Source of the DNA: Phycisphaerae bacterium
GTDB lineage: Bacteria; Planctomycetota; Phycisphaerae; JAAYCJ01
Reading direction: 5' to 3'
Assembly (NCBI GenBank): GCA_012729815.1
Contig: JAAYCJ010000176.1
Location: 1-41,236 of the forward strand
DNA length: 41,236 nt
Below, one piece after another: positions 17,873 to 27,307 of this stretch (its first letter is position 1; each line of letters starts with the position of its first letter). A model generated the notes under the pieces. It saw only the letters and a program-made list of their open reading frames with translations. It was not told the origin of the DNA and made no database searches. The translations under genes and the position numbers were made by a program.

Positions 17873-19396
17873 ATGAGCGCACAAGAGCAGACCGCCATTA
17901 CCCCGACCCGGACCGAGGATTACCCCGAATGGTACCAGCAGGTGATCCGTGCCGCCGACCTGGCCGAACCGTCGCCGGTCCGCGGCTGCATGGTCATCAA
18001 GCCGTGGGGCTACGGTATCTGGGAGAACATCCAGCAGACGCTGGACGCCATGTTCAAGGCCACCGGCCACCAGAACGCCTATTTTCCCCTGTTCATCCCG
18101 ATCAGCTTCCTCCAGAAGGAGGCTCAGCACGTCGAGGGCTTCGCCAAGGAGTGCGCGGTGGTCACGCACCATCGCCTGGCCGCCAACGACGAGGGCAAGC
18201 TCGTGCCCGTCGGCGAGCTGGAAGAGCCGCTGATCGTCCGGCCGACCTCCGAGACCATCATCGGAGCCATGTTCGCCAAGTGGGTCCAGTCGTACCGCGA
18301 CCTGCCGCTTCTGATTAACCAGTGGGCCAACGTCGTCCGCTGGGAGATGCGCACCCGCATGTTCCTGCGGACCACCGAATTCCTCTGGCAGGAGGGCCAC
18401 ACCGCCCACGCCACCCGGCAGGAGGCAACCGAGGAGACCCGGCGTATGCTCGAAGTCTACGCCGACTTCGCCCGCAACGCCATGGCCATGCCCGTGATCC
18501 AGGGCGAGAAGACCGAGGGCGAGCGCTTTCCCGGGGCCGTCTCGACCTACTCGATCGAGGCGATGATGCAGGATCGCAAGGCCCTGCAGGCTGGCACCTC
18601 GCACTTCCTCGGCCAGAATTTCTCGCACGCCTCGGAGATCAAGTTCCTCGACGACCAGGGCCAGGAGGTCTACGCCTGGACCACCTCGTGGGGCGTTTCG
18701 ACCCGGCTGGTGGGGGGGCTGATTATGACGCACAGCGACGACGACGGCCTCGTTCTGCCGCCGCGCCTCGCCCCCGCCCACGTGGTGATCCTGCCGGTGA
18801 TCCACAAGGAGGAGACGCGAAGCCAGGTGATGGAATACTGCGACCGACTCGCCCGCGAGCTTCGCGACCTGAGCTACCACGGCCGGCCCGTGCGGGTCGA
18901 ACTTGACGCCCGCGACAAGCGCGGCGGCGAGAAGAGCTGGGAGTGGGTCAAGAAGGGCGTGCCGATCCGTCTCGAAGTCGGGCCGCGCGACATCGCCTCC
19001 GACTCGGTTTTCGTCGGCCGCCGCGACCTGCCCATCAAGCAGCGAACCGGCCAGCCGCGCGCCGAGTTCGTCGGCTCACTGGTCAAGGTCCTCGACGAGA
19101 TGCAGGAGACGCTCTATCAGCGGGCCAAGACCTTCCGCGACGAGAACACGGTCAAGATCGACGACCGCGATGAGTTCTACAGGTTCTTCACGCCCGCCAA
19201 CGCCGAAAAGCCCGAGATTCACGGCGGCTTCGCTCTCGCCCATTGGTGCGGCGATCCAGCCGTCGAGGACCAGGTGGCCCGCGACCTTCAGGTCACGATC
19301 CGCTGCATTCCGCTCGACGGCCAGGACGAACCGGGCACGTGCATCTTCACCGGCCGGCCCAGCGCCCGCCGCGTGGTCTTTGCCAAGGCGTATTGA
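17873..19396 (+). CDS. proS: Prolyl-tRNA synthetase, archaeal/eukaryal type (ProS type 3)
   Basis: 507 residues, the short form without the bacterial editing insert. Class II motifs are visible: the proline-site region RPTSETIIGAMF (123-134), motif 2 RWEMRTRMFLRTTEFLWQEGH split over 157-176, and motif 3 GLVLPPRLAP. The anticodon-binding domain and a C-terminal domain follow, ending in the family's invariant terminal tyrosine (VVFAKAY). The C-terminal zinc site is degenerate: the pattern WCG..CE has Val in place of the second Cys (WCGDPAVED), and the last Cys pair is reduced to one (TCIFTG). GAGG is six bases before ATG 17873; an in-frame TTG at 17861 is less likely. Confidence 0.95.
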   Translation: MSAQEQTAITPTRTEDYPEWYQQVIRAADLAEPSPVRGCMVIKPWGYGIWENIQQTLDAMFKATGHQNAYFPLFIPISFLQKEAQHVEGFAKECAVVTHHRLAANDEGKLVPVGELEEPLIVRPTSETIIGAMFAKWVQSYRDLPLLINQWANVVRWEMRTRMFLRTTEFLWQEGHTAHATRQEATEETRRMLEVYADFARNAMAMPVIQGEKTEGERFPGAVSTYSIEAMMQDRKALQAGTSHFLGQNFSHASEIKFLDDQGQEVYAWTTSWGVSTRLVGGLIMTHSDDDGLVLPPRLAPAHVVILPVIHKEETRSQVMEYCDRLARELRDLSYHGRPVRVELDARDKRGGEKSWEWVKKGVPIRLEVGPRDIASDSVFVGRRDLPIKQRTGQPRAEFVGSLVKVLDEMQETLYQRAKTFRDENTVKIDDRDEFYRFFTPANAEKPEIHGGFALAHWCGDPAVEDQVARDLQVTIRCIPLDGQDEPGTCIFTGRPSARRVVFAKAY

Positions 19397-19430
19397 GGTT
19401 CGCCGCTGCCACTTGCGGGGCTGGCGGTCT

Positions 19431-20384
19431 TTACAGCGCCGCTTCCGCCTTCGCGCGAATCTTCTCGCTCAGTTCCATCGTCTTCTGGGCGCTGTGGATG
19501 TCGGTGATGCACGCCTCCGGCTTGGTGAGGCAGTTGAGGAAATGCTCCGCCTGGCGTTCGAAGCGGCTGGGGAATGCTCCGAGTTCAACGTCTTCCCACA
19601 CGTCGTGGCGGAACCACCGCATCCGGTCGCCGGCGGCGTAGTCGTAGATGGCCGACTGCCGATGGCCGCAGACCTCGACCGTCGCCCGTCCGCCGGCGTG
19701 GCGGCTGCCCGCCTCCAGATACGCCATCGCCTCGTTCGGACCCGACAGCAGCATGGTCACGTCGATGACCTTATCAAGGTTCATGGCTTTCTTCGGCCGG
19801 AACTGGGCGCCGACCACCTTCCACGGATCGCCCAGCAGATACCGCATCAGGTCCACCGAGTGCGAGCCGTTGTCCATCAGGTTGCCGCCTCGCCCATAGG
19901 CGTTGCCCGCGCTGCTGCAGAAGACGTTGCGAAATGTGGTGACCGGCCCGAAGCGCCCGCGGTCGATCTCCCGTTTGATCCGCACGATCGGCTCGTGGAA
20001 CCGGTGGCAGAACGCGACCATGAACAACGTTCCCGCCTTTCCAGCCGCCCGCACCATCCTGCGTCCCTCGGCTGCGGTCATGGCCAGCGGTTTTTCGCAC
20101 AGCACCGCGCAGCGGCTTGCCAGCACGTCCAGGGCAATCGCGGCGTGCGAGTCCGGCGGCGTGCAGATGATCACCGCGTCGGGCTTCCCTTTTTCCAGCA
20201 TCTCGACGTGGTCGCCGTAGGCCTTCAGGTGGTACTGCTCCGCCTTCTGTTTGGCCGCCTCGGCGCCGATGTCGCAGATCGCCGTCACCTCGCACCGCCT
20301 GGAGAACTTGCGGAACGCGTTGATATGCACCGGGGCGATCCCGCCCGCGCCGATGATCCCGATCGTTACCCGCCTCTTCGCCAT
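19431..20384 (-). CDS. Gfo/Idh/MocA family NAD(P)-dependent oxidoreductase
   Basis: 317 residues. The N-terminal Rossmann fold shows GIIGAGGIAP (9-18), and the family's catalytic-lysine motif is CEKPLA (Glu97-Lys98-Pro99), with NLMDNGSHSVDLMRYLLGDP in the C-terminal domain. Members oxidise or reduce sugar or inositol-type substrates with NAD(P). ATG 20384 has AAGGAG seven bases upstream; an upstream in-frame start at 20468 gives a non-family Gly/Arg-rich tail. It is divergent from the GH116 gene with a shared 192-bp promoter region, which suggests a common carbohydrate pathway. It converges with proS, 34 bases between stops. The substrate cannot be named. Confidence 0.88.
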   Translation of the reverse strand: MAKRRVTIGIIGAGGIAPVHINAFRKFSRRCEVTAICDIGAEAAKQKAEQYHLKAYGDHVEMLEKGKPDAVIICTPPDSHAAIALDVLASRCAVLCEKPLAMTAAEGRRMVRAAGKAGTLFMVAFCHRFHEPIVRIKREIDRGRFGPVTTFRNVFCSSAGNAYGRGGNLMDNGSHSVDLMRYLLGDPWKVVGAQFRPKKAMNLDKVIDVTMLLSGPNEAMAYLEAGSRHAGGRATVEVCGHRQSAIYDYAAGDRMRWFRHDVWEDVELGAFPSRFERQAEHFLNCLTKPEACITDIHSAQKTMELSEKIRAKAEAAL

Positions 20385-20427
20385 GATCCGCTCCTTACCG
20401 CAGCCGACGTTGCAGCCGCAGGCCGCC

Positions 20428-20455
20428 ATTCTACCCCGCCCGCCCCGTGAGTCAA
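20428..20455 (-). promoter_or_regulatory. Promoter of the Gfo/Idh/MocA gene
   Basis: Minus strand TTGACT (20450-20455), 16-bp spacer, TAGAAT (20428-20433). Start of transcription near 20421, leader about 37 bases. Confidence 0.65.
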
Positions 20456-20475
20456 CGCCGCCCGCCACGATTCCC

Positions 20476-20503
20476 TTGCATCCCTCGATCGGGGTTATAG
20501 AAT
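20476..20503 (+). promoter_or_regulatory. Promoter of the GH116 gene with a dyad in its spacer
   Basis: TTGCAT at 20476-20481, 16-bp spacer, TAGAAT at 20498-20503. The spacer contains CCTCGATCGGG, a near-palindrome centred on CGATCG, in a position where a repressor would block RNA polymerase. The -35 boxes of this promoter and its divergent partner are 20 bp apart. Confidence 0.5.
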
Positions 20504-20576
20504 GCCGCTAATGGTCCAAATGCAAACCAACCACCGGACGGCCGCTTTGCCGGTCGTCTGATGCAGGAGGCAACCC

Positions 20577-23174
20577 ATGCGGTATCGCGGTGAAAAGACC
20601 CGGGAAATCTCATTTCCCCTCGGCGGGATCGGCAGCGGGTCGATTGGGCTGGCCGGCAACGGGGCCCTCGTCGATTGGGAGATCTTCAACAAGCCCAACA
20701 AGGGCAGCCATCTCGGCTTTTCGCACTTTGCGGTTAAGGCTGAGGCCGGCGGAAAACTGCTCGACGCCCGCGCCCTGGTCGGCGACGCCCATCCGCCCTA
20801 CACCGGCTCGGCGACCTCCGGCGGCACCAGTTGGCAGAGCTTCGGCTTCGGCATCCGGCGCACCAGCCTCCAGGGCCTGCCGCACTTCCGCTCCACCGAG
20901 TTTGTCGGCGAGTTTCCCTTCGCCACCGTCGAGTTCAATGACCGCCAGTTTCCCGGCCGCGTCCGCCTCCATGCGTTCAATCCCTTTATTCCCCTCAACG
21001 ACCGCGATTCCAGCATTCCCGCCGCCTGCTTCGTCGTCGAGATCGAAAACCCGACGGCCAGGAAGATTCGCTACACGATCGCCGGCACGCTGTTGAACCC
21101 TCACGCGGAGCAGGCCGTCAACCGCTTCGCCAAGAAGGCTGGCGCCAAACTGATCCGCCTCTCGTCGCCCAAGTGGAAACCCGACGACCTGGAATTCGGC
21201 GACATGACCATCGCCACCGACGCCTCGCAGACCAGCCATCAGGAAACCTGGTTTGTCGGCCACTGGTTCGACAACCTTGAAGTCTACTGGCGCGACTTCG
21301 CCCGCATCGGTCCGCTGCCTGCCCGACGCTGCGCCAAACCGGTCGAAGGCGGCAACGAGGCCAAAGCCGGTCACACCACGCTGGCCGCCCGGATCGAGGT
21401 CGGCCCGCGCCAGACCAAACAGGTCCGTTTCGTGATTGCCTGGCACTTCCCCAACGTCAGCAACTATTGGCAGCCGCCAACCTGCGACGAAAAGAAATGC
21501 CCGACCAACCGGTGGAAGAATTACTACGCCTCGCTCTTCAAAGACTCCACCGACGCCGCCGGCTATGTGCTTAAGCACTGGGACCGCCTGCACAGCCGGA
21601 CCCAAAGCTTCAAGAACGCCCTCTTCGGCTCGACGCTGCCGGACTACGTGCTCGACGCGGTTTCCGCCAACATCTCCATCCTCAAAAGCCCGACCGTCCT
21701 TCGCCTCGAGGACGGATCACTCTACGGCTTTGAGGGCTGTTGCCCGACCTGCGGCTGTTGCGAAGGCTCCTGTCAACACGTCTGGAACTACGCCTACGCC
21801 CTTCCGTTCCTATTTCCCAACCTCGAACGTTCGATGCGAGAACTGGAGTACACCCACAGCATGCGCGACGACGGCAAGCTCGGTTTCCGCCTTCGCCTGC
21901 CCCTGGGCCGGGCCCGCCAGGACTTCGCCTGCGCCGACGGCCAGTTCGGCACCATCATCAAGTGCTACCGCGAGTGGAAGATGTCCGGCGACGACGCATG
22001 GCTGCGGAAGTGGTGGCCCTCGATCCGCAAATCCCTCGAATTCGCCTGGGCCACGACCAACGAGCACCTCTGGGACGCCGACCGCGACGGCGTGCTCGAA
22101 GGCCGCCAGCACCACACCCTCGACGTCGAGCTCTTCGGCCCCAACTCGTGGCTCACCGGTTTCTACCTGGCCGCCCTCAAAGCCGCCGCCGAGATGGCTG
22201 AGCATCTCGGCGAGCCAGGCAAGGCAAAGGAATACCGCGAACTCTTCGCCCAGGGCAAAACGTGGGTCGATAAGAATCTCTTCAACGGCGAATTCTACCA
22301 CCAGAAGGTCGATCTGGCCGATCGATCCATCCTCAAGCCGTTTACGAAGTTCGAGTCGGCCGAGCAGCGACGAAGCCCGCAATCCGTGCAGAACTACTAC
22401 TGGGACGCCGAGCACCGCCAGCTCAAGTACCAGGTTGCCGACGGCTGCCAGTGCGATCAGGTACTCGCCCAGTGGCACGCCAACCTGGTCGGTCTCGGCG
22501 AAATCTTCAATCCGCGCCAGGTCAAAAAGGCCCTGCGGGCCATCTACCGGCACAATTTCAAGAAGTCCATGCGCGACGAGTTCAACCCCTGCCGCCTCTA
22601 TGCCCTCAATGACGAGCCGGCCCTGGTGATCTGCGACTGGCCGCGCGGCGGCAAGCCCGCGGTGCCCATCCCGTACGCCGAGGAGGCCATGAACGGCTTC
22701 GAATACCAAGCCGGCATTCACATGATCCAGGAAGGCCTGGTCGACGAGGGCCTGCAGGTCATCCGCGCCGTCCGCCTCCGCTACGACGGCGAGAACCGCA
22801 ACCCGTGGAACGAGTTCGAGTGCGGCAGCAACTACTCCCGCTCGATGGCCAGCTACGCGCTGCTGCCCGCGCTGTCGGGCTTCAGCTTCGACATGGTCAA
22901 CAAGCACATCGGCTTTGCTCCCGTGATCAACCAGAAGAACTTCTCCTGCTTCTGGTGTATCGACGGGGCGTGGGGCGTATATCAGCGGAAGGGCGGTCGG
23001 GTGCTCCTGACCGTCGAAGAGGGGTCGCTGACGCTGAACTCCTTCTCCGATAGTCTGTTTTCCGACGGCAAGAGGGTCAAAGTCGGCAAGGTATCGACGA
23101 TTTCTGAAAAGGGCATGCTTCGCCTGTCCAAGCCGGTCACCATCGCTTCCGGCCGGACTCTCATCATCGGCTAG
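20577..23174 (+). CDS. Glycoside hydrolase family 116-like protein (GBA2-type)
   Basis: 865 residues in two parts: a GBA2-type N-terminal beta domain beginning EISFPLGGIGSGSIGLAG and a C-terminal (alpha/alpha)6 barrel with WDADRDGVLEGRQHH and GPNSWLTGFYLAAL. By analogy with GBA2 (HxxYDGW..TGPSAY), Asp516 in HTLDVELFGPNSW is a likely acid/base; Glu386 (GFEG) or Glu396 (CCEGSC) is in the nucleophile region. GH116 enzymes hydrolyse beta-glucosides, beta-xylosides or glucosylceramide. A Cys-rich loop GCCPTCGCCEGSC at the active-site region is notable. No signal peptide is seen, so it should act in the cytoplasm. AGGAGG lies six bases before the ATG. It is followed, 47 bases on, by the DUF4838 gene, probably in one transcript. 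Confidence 0.88.
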   Translation: MRYRGEKTREISFPLGGIGSGSIGLAGNGALVDWEIFNKPNKGSHLGFSHFAVKAEAGGKLLDARALVGDAHPPYTGSATSGGTSWQSFGFGIRRTSLQGLPHFRSTEFVGEFPFATVEFNDRQFPGRVRLHAFNPFIPLNDRDSSIPAACFVVEIENPTARKIRYTIAGTLLNPHAEQAVNRFAKKAGAKLIRLSSPKWKPDDLEFGDMTIATDASQTSHQETWFVGHWFDNLEVYWRDFARIGPLPARRCAKPVEGGNEAKAGHTTLAARIEVGPRQTKQVRFVIAWHFPNVSNYWQPPTCDEKKCPTNRWKNYYASLFKDSTDAAGYVLKHWDRLHSRTQSFKNALFGSTLPDYVLDAVSANISILKSPTVLRLEDGSLYGFEGCCPTCGCCEGSCQHVWNYAYALPFLFPNLERSMRELEYTHSMRDDGKLGFRLRLPLGRARQDFACADGQFGTIIKCYREWKMSGDDAWLRKWWPSIRKSLEFAWATTNEHLWDADRDGVLEGRQHHTLDVELFGPNSWLTGFYLAALKAAAEMAEHLGEPGKAKEYRELFAQGKTWVDKNLFNGEFYHQKVDLADRSILKPFTKFESAEQRRSPQSVQNYYWDAEHRQLKYQVADGCQCDQVLAQWHANLVGLGEIFNPRQVKKALRAIYRHNFKKSMRDEFNPCRLYALNDEPALVICDWPRGGKPAVPIPYAEEAMNGFEYQAGIHMIQEGLVDEGLQVIRAVRLRYDGENRNPWNEFECGSNYSRSMASYALLPALSGFSFDMVNKHIGFAPVINQKNFSCFWCIDGAWGVYQRKGGRVLLTVEEGSLTLNSFSDSLFSDGKRVKVGKVSTISEKGMLRLSKPVTIASGRTLIIG

Positions 23175-23221
23175 GTTCATCCCTCAGGACCACGATACAA
23201 AAGAAAGGATGATATCAGACC

Positions 23222-25243
23222 ATGCCCGAATGCCTGCTCGTCCGCGACCGCCGGCCCAACGCCCGGATCGTCCTTCAGGAGCCCAGCCGCCGGGCCGCCC
23301 AGGAGGCGGCGATGGAACTGGTTCACGGCGTGGCCCTGGCCACCGGCGCCCGGCTGTTCATCGACGGCTCGGACGTCTTCGAAGACCCGCTTGAACCGCG
23401 GCGACAGACGCCGGTCCGGATCCGCTTCAACCTTCTGCCACGTTCAATGAACTGCCTGACCAAGGATACCTTCCGCGTTCGCGTCACTTCCGATTCCCTG
23501 GACATCAGCGCCGAAACGCCCGCGGGCTTTCTCAACGCCGTCTACGGCCTTCTCGAACAGTACTGCGGCTTCGTCTGGCTCTGGCCCGGCCCGGACGGCG
23601 AGGCCTGCAAGTCGCTCGATTCGCTCGCCATCCCGGTCGGTGAATGGTCCGACGGTCCGGATTACCTCTGGCGGCACCTGCTCTTCGCGGACATCGATCC
23701 CGCCCACGAGAGCAAGTGGACGATCAAGGAGTTCCACCTGCACCCGGATGCCGCCGCCATGGCCGACTTCCACCGCTGGCAGCAACGAAACCGCCTGGGG
23801 GGCCTCAAGGTCTACATGGGCCACACGTGGGGCGAACTGGTCAGCCCGCTGGTCTACGGCCGAACCCATCCCGAGTTTTTCGCTGAAATCAACGGCTCGC
23901 GCGAGGCCGGCCTGGCCAACTTCACCGGCAAGCACGGCGGCCAGCTCTGCACCACCAATCCGCAGCTTCTCGACCTGTTCGTCGAGAAGGTCCGGGCGTT
24001 CTTCAACGCGCACCCGGACTACGATGTAATGAGCATCTCGCCCAACGACGGCACCGGCTTCTGCGAATGCGACCGCTGCATCGCCCTCGACGTCGCCTGC
24101 GGCAATCCGCCGCCTCAGGCGGTCCGGACCGCCGGCGGCGCACTGGAGGCGGCCTTCAAGGATGACGCCGACAAGACCGGGCCCGCCATGCGAATCACCG
24201 GCCCGATCACCGACCGCATCTTCACCTTCGCCAACCACGTCGCCGCCCGTATCGCTGAGTCGCACCCGGACAAGCTGCTCCTGCTGCTGGTCTACAGCGT
24301 CTATCGCGACCCGCCCAGAAAGGTCAAACTCGCCCCGAACGTGATCGCCTGGTTCTGTGTCCAGTGTCATCAGCATTGGGACGACGGCTTTCGCCAGGCC
24401 GATTTCGACAACGTCGCCACACTGGCCAAGAACGCTGACGAACTGGGCATCTACGAGTACTACGATCAGGGTGCCTGGCCCGGCGTGGTCCGCAGCTTTC
24501 CCGACCTGATCGCCGGCTCCGTCCGCGAATTTCACCGCCGAGGCGCCGCCCACTACTCGACCCAGGCGAGCACCGGCTTTGCCACCAACGCCTTTAACCT
24601 CTGGTTCCTCTCACGCGTCCTGTGGAATACCGCGTCCGACGTGGACGCCGAGCTGGACCGGTTCTGCGCCAGCGCCTTCGGCGCCGCCGCCGCGGCTATG
24701 ACCGACTACTTCAACCTCTGGCGAACCCGCTGGAAAGAGACCAAGGGTATGGCCGGCACCGGCGACTCGATGGGCGAAAAGACCGACCAATCCAAGCGCC
24801 TCACCCCGTTCGACCAGGTCCGCCGCCTCTACCCAGCCGACTTCCTGACCACCTGCCGCCAGACCCTCGACCGCGCCCGCTCGCAAGTCGACCCGCTATC
24901 CGCCCAGCGCCGACGGATCGATTTCGTCGAACAGGGCCTGCGAACGACCGAACTGGCCGTCCAAGCCGCCGGTGCCTCTCACGCCCTGGCTGAAAAGGGA
25001 TGGCCCATGACCCACGGTGACGTGACGCCGGAAGCGGTTCAGAGACTCGGCGATCCCGCCGCCGTTCGCCGAATTGCCCTGGCCGCCCTGGAGCACTGGG
25101 ACCGCTGGGAAGCCTGGCTCGAGACGCACCGCAACGGCTTCGTCCTCTCCCACTTCTGGGCTCGCTACTGCCTCGACTCCCGCAAGGGCCTGCATCCGCA
25201 CCAGGCCCTCCGCCGCATCCTCGAACTCCTGCCGGCTGGATGA
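23222..25243 (+). CDS. DUF4838 domain protein, probable carbohydrate-active enzyme
   Basis: 673 residues. The N-terminal third resembles the alpha-glucuronidase/hexosaminidase-type N-terminal domain (SAETPAGFLNAVYGLLEQYCGFVWLWPG), and the middle has the DUF4838 core: FLHPEFFAEINGSR-like TYGRTHPEFFAEINGS, LDLFVEKVRAFF, and SPNDGTGFCECDRC. The CxCxxC cluster is a constant feature of this group and could bind metal. DUF4838 proteins are frequent in glycan-degrading loci of Planctomycetota, Lentisphaerota and Bacteroidota, but the reaction is not established. No signal peptide. The ribosome site AAAGGA is 12 bases from ATG 23222, rather far; no better in-frame start was found. It converges with the ABC gene, 18 bases between stops. 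Confidence 0.75.
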   Translation: MPECLLVRDRRPNARIVLQEPSRRAAQEAAMELVHGVALATGARLFIDGSDVFEDPLEPRRQTPVRIRFNLLPRSMNCLTKDTFRVRVTSDSLDISAETPAGFLNAVYGLLEQYCGFVWLWPGPDGEACKSLDSLAIPVGEWSDGPDYLWRHLLFADIDPAHESKWTIKEFHLHPDAAAMADFHRWQQRNRLGGLKVYMGHTWGELVSPLVYGRTHPEFFAEINGSREAGLANFTGKHGGQLCTTNPQLLDLFVEKVRAFFNAHPDYDVMSISPNDGTGFCECDRCIALDVACGNPPPQAVRTAGGALEAAFKDDADKTGPAMRITGPITDRIFTFANHVAARIAESHPDKLLLLLVYSVYRDPPRKVKLAPNVIAWFCVQCHQHWDDGFRQADFDNVATLAKNADELGIYEYYDQGAWPGVVRSFPDLIAGSVREFHRRGAAHYSTQASTGFATNAFNLWFLSRVLWNTASDVDAELDRFCASAFGAAAAAMTDYFNLWRTRWKETKGMAGTGDSMGEKTDQSKRLTPFDQVRRLYPADFLTTCRQTLDRARSQVDPLSAQRRRIDFVEQGLRTTELAVQAAGASHALAEKGWPMTHGDVTPEAVQRLGDPAAVRRIALAALEHWDRWEAWLETHRNGFVLSHFWARYCLDSRKGLHPHQALRRILELLPAG

Positions 25244-25261
25244 CCGCCGGTGGCAGGGGGG

Positions 25262-27259
25262 TTACGCCGCTGAGGCCGCCACCTGCTTGTGGGCGATAGC
25301 CACCGCCGACTGCTCCTCGATCTGGTCGCGAACCAGGTTCCAGTAGGTCCCCTGGGCCTCGACCAGCTCATCGTGCGTGCCCGTCTCGACGATCCGCCCG
25401 TTGTCGAGCACCACGATCTTGTCGGACTTGGAGGCCACCGACGCCCGGTGCGAAATGATCAGCACCGTCTTGCCCGCCAAAGCGGTCTTGATCGTCTTCT
25501 GGATCTTGGCCTCCGTTTCGGCGTCCAGGGCGCTGGTGCAGTCGTCCAGGATCAGCACGTCCGGGTCGGTTACCAGGGCTCGGGCTAGGCTGATCCGCTG
25601 CTTCTGACCGCCGCTGAGGCGCAGGCCGTTCTCGCCGATTACCGTCCCGTACCCGTCCGGCAGCGACTCGATGAACTCGTGGATCTCCGCCGCCTTGGCC
25701 GCCGCGATCATCTCCTCGTGCGTCGCCCGGCTGTTGCCGTAGAGGATGTTGCTCGCCAGCGTCCCGGAGAAGAGGACCGGCTCCTGCGGCACGTACGAAA
25801 TCCGCCGACGCAGCGACGACGTTCGAACCTTGCGGAGGTCCTGACCGTCGATGCTGATCCGGCCCTCGCCCGGATCGTACAGCCGCAGCAGCAGCATGCC
25901 CAGCGTGCTCTTGCCCGCCCCGGACCGTCCCATGAGGCACACCTGCGAGCCCTTGACCACCTCCAGGTCGATCCCGCTGACCGCCGCCCGCTCGGACCCG
26001 TCGAAGCTGAATGTGATGTTCTCGAAGCGGACCCCCTGGCTCAGCCGCTCCAGCGGCCGGGCCTTCGGATGGTCCACGATCGTCATGGGCTCATTGAGCA
26101 CCTCCAGCACCCGCTCGCACGAGACCCGCAGCCACTGCACCGTCGCGGTCAACTGCGTCAACGCCGCGACCGGCCAGAACAGCCCGTGGCAGACCGTGTG
26201 GAAGAATAACAGGTAGCCCAGCGTCAGCTCGCCGCGCCGCAGCAGGATCACCCCGTACCCCAGCGTCACCCCGGTGACCGACGCCGAGATCATCGTACAG
26301 ACCATCGACAGCAGGTTGTTCTTCAGCACGATCCGGCGATTCCGGCGGAACAGGTCAGTCGCCCGCACGAAAAACTCCCGCAGCTCGCGCTTCTCCTGAC
26401 CGAACCCCTTGACCACCCGCGGATTCGCCAGCCGGTCACGCACCAGCCCGTACAGCGACGAGTGGTTCCTCCGCTGCGTGATGCTCATCTCCCGGATCTG
26501 TCCGGCGAACTTGTAGTACGCCCAGCCGTAGAACGGCATCGCCAGCAGCGCCAGCCACGTCAGCTTCGGGCTGATGTAGAACATCAGCGACACGTTGATC
26601 ACGATCAGGCCCGAAAACCGCACGAGCTGCGTCATCACGCCCGTGAACTGTCCCTCGATCACCTGTACGTCGTCGATCGCCCGACTCAGCAGCCGCCCGG
26701 TCTGGTGCTGATCGTGAAAGCTCATCTGAAGGCGCAGCAGCTTCTCGTGGATGTGCCGCCGCATCGAGAACACCACCTGCTCGGTGATCTTGGCGATCTT
26801 CACGCTCGACCACGCCGACGCCGCCACCGTTGCCAGGTGCGTGCCGACCAGCAATGCCGCGATCAGGGCCAGCAGGCGGAGCTTCTCGGCGTTCGGACGG
26901 CCCGTCCGCCCGTCGATCCGATCCTGCAACGCCCCGTCCGCCGCCAGCTCGCCGACCAGCACCGGGTCGGCTGCGTTCTCGCCCGGCAGCATCCCGTCGG
27001 TGATCGGCCGGTGATCGACCGCCTGTTCGCCCGGCCACTGCGAAATCGGCTCCTCGATCGTCACGAACCCTTTGGGCTGGCCGTGCAGAATCGGCTCGGC
27101 CACCAGTTCCACCTGGAGCACCTCGTCCACCAGGTACCGGCTCATCGCGGCCATGATCGACCCCTCAGCCGCGAAGCCCAGGTAGCACACGCCGATCAGC
27201 AGCAGGCCGAATATGTGGAATCGGAAATAACGTCGATAGATTTCCAGCAGAGAACGCAT
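25262..27259 (-). CDS. ABC exporter half-transporter, degenerate-site partner with extracytoplasmic insertion
   Basis: 665 residues: an exporter-type membrane domain with six helices (to about 390) and a nucleotide-binding domain. Walker A is GRSGAGKS (444-451), signature LSGGQ (548-552), Walker B VLILDD (568-573), H-loop His604. The catalytic glutamate after Walker B is replaced by Asp573. An insertion of about 75 residues, acidic and polar, lies between the first two helices (about 50-125), which places it outside the cytoplasm. It starts 48 bases after the gene at 27308 on the same strand, and the two should form a heterodimer in the inner membrane. Substrate unknown; multidrug or lipid-type export is typical of the family. 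The Asp substitution is discussed in the findings. Confidence 0.92.
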   Translation of the reverse strand: MRSLLEIYRRYFRFHIFGLLLIGVCYLGFAAEGSIMAAMSRYLVDEVLQVELVAEPILHGQPKGFVTIEEPISQWPGEQAVDHRPITDGMLPGENAADPVLVGELAADGALQDRIDGRTGRPNAEKLRLLALIAALLVGTHLATVAASAWSSVKIAKITEQVVFSMRRHIHEKLLRLQMSFHDQHQTGRLLSRAIDDVQVIEGQFTGVMTQLVRFSGLIVINVSLMFYISPKLTWLALLAMPFYGWAYYKFAGQIREMSITQRRNHSSLYGLVRDRLANPRVVKGFGQEKRELREFFVRATDLFRRNRRIVLKNNLLSMVCTMISASVTGVTLGYGVILLRRGELTLGYLLFFHTVCHGLFWPVAALTQLTATVQWLRVSCERVLEVLNEPMTIVDHPKARPLERLSQGVRFENITFSFDGSERAAVSGIDLEVVKGSQVCLMGRSGAGKSTLGMLLLRLYDPGEGRISIDGQDLRKVRTSSLRRRISYVPQEPVLFSGTLASNILYGNSRATHEEMIAAAKAAEIHEFIESLPDGYGTVIGENGLRLSGGQKQRISLARALVTDPDVLILDDCTSALDAETEAKIQKTIKTALAGKTVLIISHRASVASKSDKIVVLDNGRIVETGTHDELVEAQGTYWNLVRDQIEEQSAVAIAHKQVAASAA

Positions 27260-27307
27260 TGGAAAAACTCCCTCGGTTTGTGGCGGGTCCCGCCCGGTTG
27301 CTCCGTC

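Noticed and set aside
21810-23180. 456-codon minus-strand frame opposite the GH116 gene
   Set aside because: Antisense shadow of a well-supported glycosidase gene; no family pattern.
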